A stretch of 64,000 bases of DNA from Palaemon carinicauda (Eukaryota > Arthropoda > Malacostraca > Decapoda > Palaemonidae). Within the stretch, counting starts at the first letter, position 1; every line of letters begins with the position of its first letter. The stretch spans positions 28,116,749 through 28,180,748 of the forward strand of contig NC_090765.1 in the NCBI RefSeq assembly GCF_036898095.1. The letters are read 5' to 3'. Positions 42,186-54,281 of this stretch are shown one piece after another. The notes under the pieces are model-generated. The model made no database searches. It was given only the letters and a program-made list of their open reading frames with translations, and was not told where the DNA came from. The position numbers were made by a program, and so were the translations under genes.

Positions 42186-43031
42186 ACTATTAGGTTAGGT
42201 TAGGTGGGTTGGTTAGGTTCTGTACCCTTTTTCAAATCCCAAATATTAAATAATCACGTTTTGGCCTGTTTTCAGCCATTTACATGAACCATATATTTTT
42301 CCAACTGGTTATCTAGTCCTTACTTTGCATTTCTGACCATTATTAGTGCTTCAAATCACTCGTTTATTAAATTTCACCTCCCCCCAAAAAAACCGGTTTC
42401 CCACCGGGGTCCCCCATAATTGTCTTTATATATGGGGGTCCAAATACTCTTGAACGGGTGATTTGCCTCAATAATCAAGGTCAAAAATGCATAAAACACA
42501 AGATAACGAGTATGAAAAATATATGGTTCATGTATTTGGATAGAAATTAAAGTATATATTTACCAAAAAGGGTAATGTGGTCGGCGAGATACTGATTTTC
42601 CAACTACACTATCAATTTAATTTACTTACGTGTCCTTCAAGTTCTAAAAGCATCCTTGTTCATTGCAGAACTTCATTATATTTCGAAGTTTATCCAAGTA
42701 CACTAAACCGGAGTCATTTTCCAAATTTTTGACAGAGCCTGTGATGGCTGTCACAAAGTACATATAGACTGTTTCCAAACGAGTTACCCTAAATATCGCC
42801 AAAACTCATGATAAAAAATCCCCAAAATAACCCCAAAATTCCCATTTCCATGATTATATATTCTTCTGATCCAGTAGGCACTAATCATATAGAAATTACT
42901 CTCTATACTTCATATAAGTGCAAACAAACTAATTGCAGTAATAGAGAGGTTTTCTCATCTTTGTTTCTTCATCATAGAAATATGTACATAATATCCCCAT
43001 CACTCCATCAGACTCCTAAAATCCCCAAATC
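42186..43031. other. Non-coding stretch with dispersed-repeat words
   Basis: It contains three TTAGG units at about 42190-42204, then a block near 42380-42420 (ccaccggggtcccccataattg) that is related to 45440-45485 (tcactggggtcccccaagattg). Both belong to an unnamed dispersed repeat together with the upstream G-rich or C-rich tracts. No gene is seen. Confidence 0.5.
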
Positions 43032-43289
43032 TAGGGTTGCCAGATTATTTCAACTGGATTATCGTACATGAGCTTTAAAGTTGTTGTTTTTCAACCAAAA
43101 TCATCGTACACAGTTTCAATATAATTGTTAGGGAGTTGCATGATTGACTTATTTCAAAATATTTTAGTATAATTGTTTAATTAAACACACTCACATACAT
43201 TGTATATACCTAAGGTATGTATCGTACCGGACCCAAAATAATTGTACATGTACGATAATTATCGTACGAATGACAACCCTGCCCAAATC
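43024..43289. mobile_element. hAT-like MITE with 8-bp target duplication
   Basis: The insert 43032-43281 (250 bp) begins tagggttgccag and ends gacaaccctg, so its ends are inverted repeats of the C/TAGGGTTG type known from hAT elements. The inner words attatcgtacatga and tacatgtacgataat continue the symmetry. It is flanked by cccaaatc at 43024-43031 and 43282-43289, the 8-bp duplication typical of hAT. No coding sequence, so it is non-autonomous. Confidence 0.78.
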
Positions 43290-46032
43290 TAGGGTGTGAT
43301 GTCACAGAGTACATTAATCATGTACAACTATAAGTGTCGCCGAGCGTAATGAAAAATATCACAATATTTAAGGTTTATTTTATTTTCAATCATTTACGTA
43401 TACTGCTACTATGAAATTCTATCAAACTTTAATAAGATTATAAAATTCACACGTTTTAATTAATCAAAGAAATTATTTGTAAATAATAGAGTGCTTTGCT
43501 TCTGTAAAATACTTAGGTCCGTATTCCACAAAGTGTTGATATTCAGTGTTTGGTAAATATGTTCTCCTTAACTACAACATTGTTCTTATTTACGGCGATA
43601 GTGGTTTCGCTTTTCAACTATTACATCATTTCATATTGTAAAGGTAGGTTTGTAGTCTATTAGCCCCACGTAAAGGGCTCATAGCTTTTAATTTTTACCA
43701 TGTTAATTTCAAGTTTAGTTTTAGGCTAGATACCTTAACACCGCCCACATTATAGAGCATAGGCCTACTTGTATTCATATCCTCTTAAAGTTCTTGCTGA
43801 ATAACTTGCGTAAATATAGTCACAAAGTTTAGCCTTAAGATATTTTTTATATCATAATTTTCTCATGAATACGACCTATCCTACCTAATTTAAGGATGCA
43901 GTATCCTTAACTACCTGGAGGCTATATCCCCTAGTGTAACCCCCCCCCCTCAAAAAGAAAAAAAAACGTTAGGCCATTTCCTTATTGTTTTGAGTTGTAT
44001 ATTCAAGTTAATTATTATCACACATTTTTGGTCTGAGATATGAAGTTTTGTGTGGCTCCTCCAAACATGATGTAACATACAGTAACTATGACAGTTTCAT
44101 CACAACACAATTTATCAGTATCTTACTTTTTGAAATTAATGGAATTAACCGTATAATTGTATTGTTTGCAACAGGAAATGAGAAAATTTCCTACTGAAAT
44201 AAGTATGAAAAAGATAATGCTATACAATAGCGCCACCAGTAAGTTATAAAATATAAGTACGTACTTTCACTAAAATGAGGGAAGTCTAAGGTTTTGTTTG
44301 ATATATAAATCTAAGCGGCACTAGGTGGTTTAAAAATCAAAATTAAATTTGACCCACCTGAAAAAAAACCTAAGTCCCTCGACTTCATAACTCTCTTAAA
44401 TTCCTCTTCAGATTGAACTATCGTTTGTTTGTTTGTATGTTAAAAACATAGATTGTCATCATTACACCATCGACTGTATTCTACGTAGCAAGACGTTACC
44501 CAAACATCTTAGTTTATAACCAATGATGATTATCCACATTTTACTTGGGACTAGCATTTTACAAAACTAGAATCACGTTACCTGAATACCCAATCAGGTG
44601 ATGGTTTCACTAGGAAACTTAACACTTTGCACACAATTTCCACTGCTAATTTTCAGTCTTTTGAAAGCCATGGAGGGGTGTGAACCAATATGTCTGGTGA
44701 GGTTTCACATTTACCATCTACTTTGACATCAATTTCTTTGAATTTTCTCGCAAGTTCTTGTCTCAAGTGTTATTTGAATTATAAATATTTTGTTTTGCAT
44801 TATTGTGGTAACATCGAAAGAATAATACTGTAGAGTACAGTATTGCCAAGATCACAGTGTTATTATAAGTGAAAGTGACACTATTTGCCCCACCTGTGAT
44901 ACTAAGTACTGACTTGATATTAACAAAAAAGCATTTCAGTATGACAGAAGGCATGTAATGAAAAAGGTGAAGAAGGGAAAAAAGGTGTAGTTTTAATGTA
45001 TACATTTTTAAGGGAACTCTGTTTGAAAAGTCTCATTTAGGCATAGAACCTAATTTGTTACTTATATATAATTATAATGGTGTTAAAGTTAGTTATAAAT
45101 TAAGAATTTCTCAAAAAGCAATAAATGATTGGAGCTCATTCATTTGTGAGGTTATTGTGCATTGGGTATTGAGTCGAAAAGGTGCAGCTCACCTTTACCC
45201 TCCAACCTAAGTAAGTACACAAAGGGTTTTAGGGTGTCTTATATTTATTATGGCTGTGTAAGGGGAGGGGTCAAGGAGGGGGTGAAGCTCCCCCCCCCCC
45301 CCCCCCGCTAGGTAAGAGTACGGCTACTAAGTTAGTTAGGTTAGGTAAGGTGGTTTGTTTAGGTTAGCTGGAGGCCTTGTTTATTGTTAATTCTACATGT
45401 GCCATTATTTGTATGTTAAAACAGATTCTTTAATTCATTCCCCACCCAAAAACCCTGGTTTCTCACTGGGGTCCCCCAAGATTGTAAAGGTTAACAAATA
45501 GGGTAAAAATACTGTTCCACCTCAAAAAAAAAAAGAAAAAAAAGTCAGCTTTAGATAAAGCACTAGGTAATTCATCAGAAAAGAAAAGATATCAAAATTA
45601 TGAGTGGTGGAGCTATTGTATAGAATTACCGAAAAAAAAAAAATAAAAGTTCAATAGATCAAGTTGGTGCCACATTAGAGTTAATGTATGTTATTGGCCC
45701 CCCAAAAGGGTAGACTAATATTTCAATACAGTCCCACCCAGCTATTTCTGCAAGAAAAAAAATATTCTTATCGTTAATTTTCTTGTTGTTTTGTTGTGTT
45801 CTGATGTTATTACCTGCCGCAAATATATCGTTTTCCAATTACCACCACCCAATAGTAATTTTGGAAACTCCAGGTGGAATTTTTAAAAGTATTGAATTGC
45901 AGAAGAGAATAAAGACAGAAACCAACAAAACAACAAGAAAACTATTACGAAAGCTATCACAGGCCTGTTTTTTTCCAAGCCCCGTTTTCTAACAAACATA
46001 AACATAGTAAACTTCTCAAAATATTTGTATCT
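43290..46032. other. Long non-coding stretch, nothing recognised
   Basis: AT-rich DNA with homopolymer tracts (C run near 43940, C run near 45289-45306, A runs near 45525-45545). Small frames such as 44763-45005 and 45783-45992 show no family motif, and neither has support beyond chance length. A segment near 45715-45790 shares words with the unnamed repeat at 46500 and 50545. Confidence 0.55.
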
Positions 46033-46405
46033 ACGAGTATGTTGGTTAATGAACTAATACTAATTATTGTATACTGATCATTGCTCGGCCTAGGCTCGCT
46101 TCGCTCGCAATTTGATATTATATCACCAATGTTCTGACAAGTGGTACATATTGCAATATGCAGATTTGCCGCATGGTCGAGTATTTTGCCACATCCTTAG
46201 TTTACACTAAACGATGCTCTACGAGTATATTGGTTAATGAACCAATAATTATTATTCACATACTGATCTTTGCTCAGTCATGGCTCGCTTCGCTTGCAAT
46301 ATAACATTACACCACCACCTATGTTCTGGCAAGCAGTACATATTGCGCTATGCATGTTTGCCGCATGGGCGAGTATTTGGCTGTATCCTTAGTTTTCACT
46401 GAACC
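46033..46405. repeat. Diverged tandem duplication, about 188-bp unit, two copies
   Basis: acgagtatgttggttaatga at 46033 recurs as acgagtatattggttaatga near 46221, and the later words ggctcgcttcgct, ttgccgcatgg and atccttagttt recur in order at the same spacing. Differences of perhaps 15-20 percent indicate an old duplication. Confidence 0.8.
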
Positions 46406-46499
46406 TTAAATTCATAATGACCTACCTGATAGTTGGAGTTAAAGTCATAATACCCAAAATCTAGAGTGACAACTGGCTCTACAGCTTAAGTTGCTGGTA

Positions 46500-46591
46500 A
46501 TATTTTGATAGAATCCCACCCAGCGCTTTTGTTGTTGAAGTACTTATATTTTTGTCAGGTAAGACACGTGGAAAAGCAATTCTTATCAATA
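46500..46591 (+). repeat. Unnamed dispersed repeat, copy A (left part, split by Tigger copy 2)
   Basis: The words gaatcccacccagcgctttt, gttgttgaag, gtcaggtaagacacgtg and cttatcaata match copy B at 50545-50640. The copy continues at 49919-50340 beyond the Tigger insertion. Confidence 0.8.
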
Positions 46592-47035
46592 CAGTGGAAC
46601 CTCTACATCCGAACGTATCTACATCCGAATTTTCCAACATCCGAAGTAAAATTCGAGCAAATTTTTGACTCTACACCCGAATTTTATTTCGACACACGAA
46701 GTAAGCAATTTTCGTCGTACCGGTTGCATCGGAATTTTTCGACACGCGAAGTACTATTCGAACACGTTCCTACTCTACACCCGAATTTTTTTTTCGACAC
46801 CCGAAGTAAACAATACTCGTACGCGTAGTTGGTACTCATAGCGCCTGATGTGTTTTTTATTTCCGCTGATAGAAGGCAGCACTTCGACCTCGGAGGGACC
46901 CTCAATTAGCGCGGCTTGGGTCAGTCCTCTGTTCTCGTCGGCTTCTTGCGGTTGTGCCCTGTGCGTTCTGCTATTATTGTACTGTTTTAATCGTGATTTT
47001 TTACGTGCATCCTTTTACGGTAATTTACGTAAAGT

Positions 47036-49430
47036 ATGGGTCCTAAAAGGCTTAGTTTTGCAAGTGGTAGTGGTAGTGGTGAGAAAAGGAAGAAGGAAAT
47101 GCTTTCTTTATTATTATTATTATTATTACTATCCAAGCTACAACCCTAATTGGAAAAGCAAGATGCTATAAGCCCAGGGGCTCCAATAGGGAAAAATAGC
47201 CCAGTGAGGAAAGGAAATAAGGAAATAAATAACTGAAGAGAACAAATTAACATTAAATCATTCTAAAAAAAGTAATGTCAAAAGAGATATATCATATATA
47301 AACTATTAACAACGTCAACAACAAAAATGTCATATATAAACTATAAAAAGACTCATGTCCGTCTGGTCAACAAAAAAGCATTTGCTCCAACTTTGAACTT
47401 TTGAAGTTCTACTGATTCAACAACCTGATTAGGAAGATCATTCCACAACTTGGTAACAGCTGGAATAAAACTTCTTGAGTACTGCGTAGTATTGAGTCTT
47501 ATGATGGAGAAGGCCTGGCTATTAGAATTAACTGCCTGCCTAGTATTACGAACAGGATAGAATTGTCCAGGGAGATCTGAATGTAAAGGATGGTCAGAGT
47601 TATGAAAAATCTTATGCAACATGCATAATGAACTAATTGATCGACGGTGCCAGAGAAAGCAGGAAATTATTGAAAAACATGAGCGTGGCGTCCCTCGAGT
47701 GAACTTGCTAAACAGTAAGGCCGTAATATGTCGACGATCTCGACAATCCTTAAACAGAAGGAAACTATTAAAGCATTGAAACCTTCTAAGGGGATCACCA
47801 TTATTTCAAAACGCTGTAGCCCTATCATAGAAGAGATGGAACGACTTCTGCTAATTTGGATCAAGGACAGAGAGATTGTTGGCGACACCATCACCGAAAC
47901 CGTCATCTGCAAGAAGGCACACGCCATTTTCATGGACTTGAAGGAGGTGAGCTCTGGGGGTGATGCTGGGGAGAGTTCAACCAAATCTTCCTCAGACGAT
48001 TTCAAGGCATCTCGTGGCTGGTTTGAGAAATTTTAGAAACGGTCCGGGATTTGTTCAGTTGTTCGTCACGGAGAGGCTGCTAGTGCGGACACAAAGGCTG
48101 CAGCTGGCTTTGTCAAGAACTTTGAAAGGATCGTGCTGGAAGAAGGCTACGTAGAGCAGCAAGTGTTTAATTGTGATGAAACCGGGCTGTTTTGGAAGAA
48201 GATGCCCAGTCAAACCTACATCACCGCCGAAGAGAAGAAATTGCCTGGGCATAAGCCAATGAAGGATCGGTTGACTCTTGCCCTATGTGCCAATGCTAGC
48301 GGGGACTTTAAAGTCAAGCCCTTACTGGTTTACCATTCCGAGAACCCTAGGGCCTTTAAGGCACACAACGTCGATAAGGACCAGCTTCATGTTTTCTGGC
48401 AATCCAACTCGAAGGCCTGGGTCACTAGGCAGTTCTTTGTGCAATGGGTTAACCAAGTTTTCGGCCCTTCTGTGAAGAAGTATCTTCATGAACAGAAATT
48501 GCCTTTAAAGTGCCTGCTATGCCTTGACAGTGCACCCGCTCACCCCTCCGGACTTGAAGATGATATCTTCGATAAATTTAAGTTCATAAAGGTGCTGTAT
48601 CTTCCACCGAATACCACCTCTATCCTCCAGCACATGGACCAGCAAGTCATCTCTAATTTTAAGAAGCTGTACACCAAGCACTTATTTAAGCAGTGCTTTA
48701 ATGTCATGCAAAGCACCAACTTTGCGTGAATTTTGGAGGAGCCACTTCAACATCGTGCACTGCTTGAAGATCGTAGATCAGGCTTGGGTGGGATTAACTC
48801 GACGGACCCTCAATTCTGCCTGGAAGAAGCTGTGGCCTGATGCAGTTTCTCCCTGAGATTTCGAAGGTTTTGACTCCGAACCTGATCCCATGGTGGGTGC
48901 AGCAGAAGACGTAGAAGAAATCGTCTCCCTTGGCAAGTCCATGGGTCTGGAGGTCGACGCAGATGAGGTTACGGAACTCGTCCCCGAACATCACGACGAA
49001 CTTACCACAGAGGAGCTCAAGGAACTCCATGCTATGTCTGAGCACATGAGTGATGACGAGGAAGGGATCGAGGAGGTAGAACATGTGTTAGGTTCGGCGC
49101 ATATAAAAGAGGTGTTAGGAAAATATCAAGACGTGGTCGACTTCATCGACAAATACCACCCAAAAAAATTGCAGGTTTGTCGTGTAGTTGCGCAGTTCGA
49201 TGATGTTTGCCTAACTCACTTTCGAAACATTCTGAAAAGCCGTACCAAGCAACTATCTATCGATAGTTTCTTTAAAAAAACTACGAAGTGAACTCGTGAT
49301 GAAGAGGATGGAAGTGATTCAAAGAAAACGGCAAAAAGTGAAGTGAAAGAAAGTGAAACAAAGAAAACGGCAAAGAGTGAAGCGAAAGAAATTCAATCAA
49401 TTTTAAGTTTAGAGAGTGAAAGTGATTAAA
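47036..49430 (+). pseudogene. Tigger-type transposase, disrupted copy
   Basis: The start MGPKRLSFASGSGSGEKRKK is at 47036. The frame is broken by the retroposon at 47107; resumes at 47656 with a frameshift around the codons for the second helix; meets a stop at 48034-48036 in the GWFEKF segment; has a 5-bp deletion near 48720 (relative to 37738-37745); and has a CGA-to-TGA stop near 48853. The catalytic blocks FNCDETGLFWK, LCLDSAPAH (second Asp kept, following Asn changed to Ser) and ILQHMDQQVI (Pro to His) remain readable. The tail after FFKKTTK keeps the longer acidic and lysine-rich end, apart from one stop. Confidence 0.92.
47107..47655 (-). mobile_element. Non-LTR retroposon 3' end, copy 3, inserted in Tigger transposase
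   Basis: On the plus strand it starts with ATT triplets (47107-47129), then reads the inverted 3' UTR signature (caagctacaaccctaattgg, gctataagcccaggggctcc, cccagtgaggaaa). The minus-strand frame 47353-47622 encodes MLHKIFHNSDHPLHSDLPGQ, NSNSQAFSIIRLN and SRSFIPAVTKLWNDLP, with the preceding bases adding an L-W-H-R-R-S-I-type start. This is the longest RT C-terminus of the family in the window. Compared with copy 1 of Tigger, about 10 bases of target are missing and there is no clear target duplication. Confidence 0.88.
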
Positions 49431-49918
49431 ATTAATCATCAACAAGAAAAAAAGAAAATGTAAAAAAAATATAAAATATAAAAATAAAAATAAAAAATAA
49501 GCTAAGTTATGTTAAAGTTCACTTAGTGTAAGTTAGAATAAGTTACGGTAGTGTACATTGATCGTAGTTAACCTCTCTACCTCCTCACCGCCCGTCCGTC
49601 TCCTCTCTGCGTAGCAAAACCAACAACACCTGCTCTGGAGTTTCTAAGGTAAAGTGACGCTAAAAACCCGTTTCTTATTTATCATTTTTTGATAATTCTT
49701 CTTTTTTACATGTCTATTATCTAATTTAGTGTGCATTATTCTCATGGGAAATTATGTGTAGTAGTTTATTAAGAAGTTATCATAGGTTTTGGGGCTCAAC
49801 CACGGATTAATCCTATTTCAATGTATTCTTATGGGAAAATTCGTTTCGACATCCGAACATTTTCTACATCCGAAGTCTGTTATGGAACGGATTAAATTAG
49901 TATGTAGAGGTACCACTG

Positions 49919-50340
49919 TACATTGTCACAAATATGTAATAAGAGACAAAAAGATAAATTAACTTACGATAGATAAAAGATTTTTTTCGAAGTCCCTTGT
50001 TTATCTTCACAGTGACACAGAGAGCAGCTCTTGTTACTTCGTATGTTTGTTCCTATTCTATTAAGCTCCTCCACTTTGCGCAATGGGATAATTTTCGCCC
50101 GGATGCACAATAGCGTCACCCACTGATCTCTCTGCTGTAATGGGAACACCGTAGTTTCTCTTAATGTATTTCTATTGTATATTAGATTTTGGTGGGATTT
50201 TGACTTGACGATATGGTTATCCTTGACCTTACTGCACATGCGTGAGAACAAAAATTGTCTTTTCTCTCCCGTTTTGCTTGATCTGTAATACAAACTGAAA
50301 ATAAAGTGGCTATTCTGTGTACTAGTTGAGGTATGGGGCT
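49919..50340 (+). repeat. Unnamed dispersed repeat, copy A (right part)
   Basis: It matches copy B in the words aataagagacaaaaa, taaattaacttacg, gagagcagctcttgttactt, cgtatgtttgttcctatt, attagattttggtgggattt and ttgtcttttctctcccg. The function is unknown; the minus frame 49964-50434 shows no known domain. Confidence 0.8.
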
Positions 50341-50544
50341 TCCCAGAAGCCCAATGATAACTACTGACACCCTCATTGTAAATCTTGACAGCCAAGTTCT
50401 TGCCAAGCTGGTTTTTATTTGCATAGGAACACAAATATTCTAAATTTCCCCTTTTTGGTTATTATGAGAAATGGGTCACCAATGCACTCATTATCAACTG
50501 TACATGGCTGATCTGCACCTTCATTATTCTATGACTTTTTTTTT

Positions 50545-50970
50545 TGGTAATATTTCAATAGAATCCTACCCAGTGCTTTTGTTGTTACTAATATTTCTGT
50601 CAGGTAAAACACGTGAATAAAAATCTTATCAATATATTATCGCCGCAAATGCGTAATAAAAGACAAAAACTAAATTAACTTACGGTAAATAAGAGAGCAG
50701 TTCCTACTACTTCGTATGTTCGTTCCTATTTTATTAAGCTCTACCCTTTTGTGCACATACTTTTCGCCCAAATGCACAGTAGTGCCACCCACTGATCTCA
50801 TTATTCCAATGGAAATGCCATAGTGTCTCTAACTGCATTACCATTGGATATTAGATTTTGGTGGGATTTTGGTTTGATGGTGTGGTTATTTTACCTTACG
50901 GTGTGTGCGTGAGAAAGAAAAATTGTCTTTTCTCTCCCGTTTTGCTTGACCTGTAATATAAATTGGCCAA
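50545..50970 (+). repeat. Unnamed dispersed repeat, copy B (uninterrupted)
   Basis: A continuous version of the same repeat, showing the sequence cttatcaatatattatcg where copy A has the Tigger element. Between this and copy A lies about 200 bp of unrelated DNA. Confidence 0.8.
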
Positions 50971-51644
50971 TCAGAATCTGAATACATTATAATCACACAA
51001 TTTGATTGGTCCTTGATGTAAAATGTTACTCCTGCATCTCCGCGATAGGCCGCTCATTTTCAAATTACGAAGCCTTGATTGCCTTGGCCTCGGGTGACCG
51101 CTTAGCACTTTACCGGGTATTTAGTTCAGTTATGGTGCCCTTTGTACAAGCTGTGAATTTACCCCACACGAAGCTATTAGACTATTTTTAATGAATAACA
51201 AGAAACTTTAAAATTTTTACGTAATCACGGTGTACTTCCTTCAGAAATAACTTGTCCCAGGTGTAGCAAACCGTGTTCATTGTGCCTGACTGTCATTATT
51301 GGTAGTGTCTCAGTAAAGTTAGAAAACCGAAAAGTAAAAAAAAAACGAATCCAGTGTACATTCTCTGTGAGTGATTATAAGAATACTATTTTTGGATGTG
51401 TCATTTTGAACCATGGAAGTTGATCCATTGCGTGAACCTGTGGTTACTGAAAAGTTTTGCTCACTTGGATGTTATCAGGAACCTAAATTTGGGTCCTGAA
51501 GCCAGTGTTAATTGAAGGAGCTATTGTTCCAAGGTAACTCAACAGGTTGCTCATAACCAAACATGAATTAGAGGGCCAGACATTTTTGTTGAAATAAAAG
51601 AGTCGAAGTTTGGTAAGTCAAAATACGAACGTGGTTGAAAAATT
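50971..51644. other. Non-coding stretch, nothing recognised
   Basis: No frame or repeat I can name. Confidence 0.5.
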
Positions 51645-52340
51645 CCGGAAGTAATTTGTATTTTTCATAACGATACAAACCTGTAGCTATTTATAGGGGT
51701 ATTACTTTCGACAAAGCTGAAAGACAAGCCAGTGTACTTTTAGCGAGGGTTAACCACCCATACCGCTAGGGGTGGTGGGTTAGTACAGTAGCTACCCCTC
51801 TTTATCACATACCTGTGACTGGTACTCATTTTGCTTTGAGGTAGGACTTCAAGGGCGACTGGGTGGGCGGGCAAATCTGTGTAAATAGCTACAGGTTTGT
51901 ATCGTTAGGAAAAATACAATTTACTACCAAATTTGTCATTTGTTCTGTAACTTGAATACAAACGTACACTATTTATAGAGGTTGTCTCACCCATTAGGAG
52001 GGTTGACGTCCCTGCCAATCTGGCTTTTTGGCTTTTACCTGGGGATTCCCCTTTTGTGTTAGCACATAATAGCTGGAAATTCTATGCGTGGTCTGTGGCC
52101 TACACAAGGTATGTGTTTGTTATACTAGTAATGTGGCTGTCAAGGTAAGAGTTCTTCTGAGTCATGGGAATCCACTGAGGCCACCAAGACATTCCCAATA
52201 CCACCTCGCCAGGGTATGAGGACGTAACCATATTGACACAATACCGGGTTCACAAGGAAACAATAGTTTACCTGCTGTTGATTGAGGTCAGCTGTGCAGA
52301 GGACCCTGGATGTTGATTTCCCCGAGAGGAAATCAGCATC
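51645..52340 (-). mobile_element. DIRS terminus fragment (3' repeat plus internal complementary region)
   Basis: It follows the plan of 28107-28800: gtatttttcataacgatacaaacc then agctatttata, actttcgacaaagctgaaa, ttagcgagggttaac, then ggtaggacttcaagggcgactg, and then the inverted tgtaaatagctacaggtttg, cgttaggaaaaatacaa and accaaatttgtcatttgttc. It continues to gtttacctgctgttgattga, ctgtgcagaggaccctggat and ttccccgagagg, matching 28741-28805. Beyond 52340 the unnamed repeat begins abruptly, so the copy is truncated and keeps no coding sequence. Confidence 0.8.
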
Positions 52341-52343
52341 TAC

Positions 52344-52630
52344 ATTCAAGATTGGCCAATTCATATTACAGATCAAGCAAAACAGGAGAGAAAAGACAAT
52401 TTTCTTTTCACGCATGCACAGTAAAGTCAAGGATAACCACATCATCAAGTCAAAATCCCACCAAAATCTAATACCCAATAGTAATACATTAATAGAGATT
52501 ACAGTGTTTCTTTTGGAGCAATGAGATCAGTGGGTGGTGCTAGTGCATTCGTGCAAAAATTATTACAGTGCGCAAAGTGGTGGAACTTAATTGAATAGGA
52601 ACGAACATACAAAATAACGGGAGTTGCTCT
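52344..52630 (-). repeat. Unnamed dispersed repeat, copy C, inverted
   Basis: Reverse complement of part of copies A and B: gatcaagcaaaacaggagag, aagacaattttc, aaaatcccaccaaaatctaa, gatcagtgggtgg, cgcaaagtggtgga and aataggaacgaacata. It abuts the DIRS terminus fragment at 52340. Confidence 0.78.
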
Positions 52631-53005
52631 CTCTCTCACTCACACCCCAAAGAGGGCACACACCTATCTGTTTACCTGCAAGCACTCACATCAATCTTGT
52701 GATTGCGAACATTACCTCACTCACGCCCTCCGTCCACATGGCATGCAATCATTGGATCTTGATGTCACAACTAGTTATGCTTTACCGCTTGTGCCCTCTG
52801 ACAGAAGTGCGTCCTTACCGTGGTCTCTAAAAAAGTGATGCTCACCCTCTTATTGTCATGGCCTTTGGGGATACTATAGACCAGAATCAAACACAACTTT
52901 ACTCATACTTTACTTATATTCACTACAATATCTACACATACAGTACATACAGTCATATACATTCTCAGTTCTACCTGAAATATTACTTTAAATTCTCAAC
53001 GTATG
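52631..53005. other. Non-coding stretch, nothing recognised
   Basis: A short CT run near 52628-52643 and no coding signal. Confidence 0.5.
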
Positions 53006-53178
53006 TTTTTCAATATTAAACTTACCCGATAATCATGTAGCTGTCAACTCCGTTGCCCGACAGAATTCTATGGAGGGATACGCCAGCTATCACAATACTA
53101 GAAGGGGGTGTATTTACCAGCGCCACCTGTGGCCAGGTACTCAAGTACTTCTTGTTGACACCTCCTCAATTATTCCTC
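53006..53178 (+). repeat. DIRS family 2, 5' inverted terminal repeat
   Basis: Complement of 59608-59770, almost without mismatch. The outer tttttcaatattaaac is not found at the other end but is found, inverted, in the internal complementary region. Confidence 0.92.
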
Positions 53179-54280
53179 TGTCGTGCTTCCGGCAAGACGT
53201 TCTGGGATACGCTTATGTTCTTGGAGTATTTTCACGACTTTGGTGAAGTATTTCTCTTTGATTTCGGCTGTCGCTTTACTGGAAACTTCTATATTAGCTT
53301 AGTTAGCTTTTGGAATTAATTTGATTAATTATGGTGACGAAGAGAGTATGAACTCTCGTTCACCTTTCAATGGCCGACCCTTCCCTTAGACGGAAGTGTT
53401 GGTGTCTAAGAGAGTATAGACTCTCTTTCTTAATTTTGCTTAACAAAAGTTATAGATTTATTTTATATCTCTCCGCCTCTTATAGGCCTCTTCGATTAAC
53501 TTCCTTTTATTATAAACTTATTAAAATTAATTTTTATATTTGTTTATATTCGACCTTCCTAATAGTAGGCGGTCTTTTCTTGGTACCGAAGTTAATTAAC
53601 ATTGAGCCCGTCATTTCGGTTTTACCTGTTATCATATTATGCTATTTCCGCCACAGAGTTTGAAAGAATTTCTTTGATAGTCTCGTACTGTTTTCAAAGT
53701 TGAACTAACGTTTTGTTTTGTCTCTGCAGTTGTTGACGTTCAGAACGTTCAACTTGCACTCTATCGTTACGATAGAGAAAGAATGTTCACGGTTTCACGT
53801 TGCAGTAAGAGTAACCGTGTCTAGCGTTTTGTTCATTCTTTCTTAACTTAATGGTTTTGATCCTAATAAAGGAACTTTTCAGTTTTTTCCTTTAACAATA
53901 ATATGTTTTAACGATATATATGATTGGGCTCTTCTCTCAGGTTCTAAGTCAAGAGAGAGAGAGAGAGAGAGAGATAGAGACGGAGGGAGAAAGAGGATAA
54001 ACGTTTCATTCAAGCCTGCCAAGCGTACGAGTAACGTCGTTATCGTTTTTGCTCTTCTCCCTAGTCTCTTTAGGGGAAGAAACTAAACGTTTCTAGAGTG
54101 ATCTAGTGTTTAGTCTCTTTCCAGCCACTGAATTACCTTTCATTAGATTTTTCTGTTACATTGTAATTCTGTTTTCGCAATTACTAACTTTTGAGAAAGG
54201 ATAGAATTGCGTGTTTCAGGTACAAACCACTTAAAGTTTCGAGTTCAGTGAAATAAGTGCAAACAGAAATCAAAGTGATA
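53179..54280. other. Leader of DIRS family 2, no ORF seen
   Basis: About 1.1 kb between the terminal repeat and gag. It contains a GA run (53952-53977) and several pairs of short words such as gagagtatgaactctc and gagagtatagactctc. No motif can be named. Confidence 0.5.
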
Positions 54281-54281
54281 A

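Larger units (their letters stand above)
46592..49918 (+). mobile_element. Tigger/pogo-type transposon, copy 2, broken
   Basis: It is about 90 percent or more similar by eye to copy 1 throughout, starting cagtggaacctctacatccg and ending gtagaggtaccactg, one base different from a perfect inverted end. TA duplication at 46590-46591 and 49919-49920. It is longer than copy 1 only because it contains a 549-bp retroposon fragment. The transposase is inactivated. The insertion target is an unnamed repeat whose empty form is seen at 50545. Confidence 0.92.

Noticed and set aside
42190..42206. TTAGG repeats as arthropod telomere sequence
   Set aside because: Only about three perfect units followed by variants; too short to call an interstitial telomere.
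44763..45992. Small ORFs as possible host genes
   Set aside because: Short, no motif, no splice-site or codon-use support, in AT-rich sequence.
49964..50434. 156-codon minus-strand ORF as a host protein
   Set aside because: It lies in an unnamed dispersed repeat; copies B and C do not preserve the frame.
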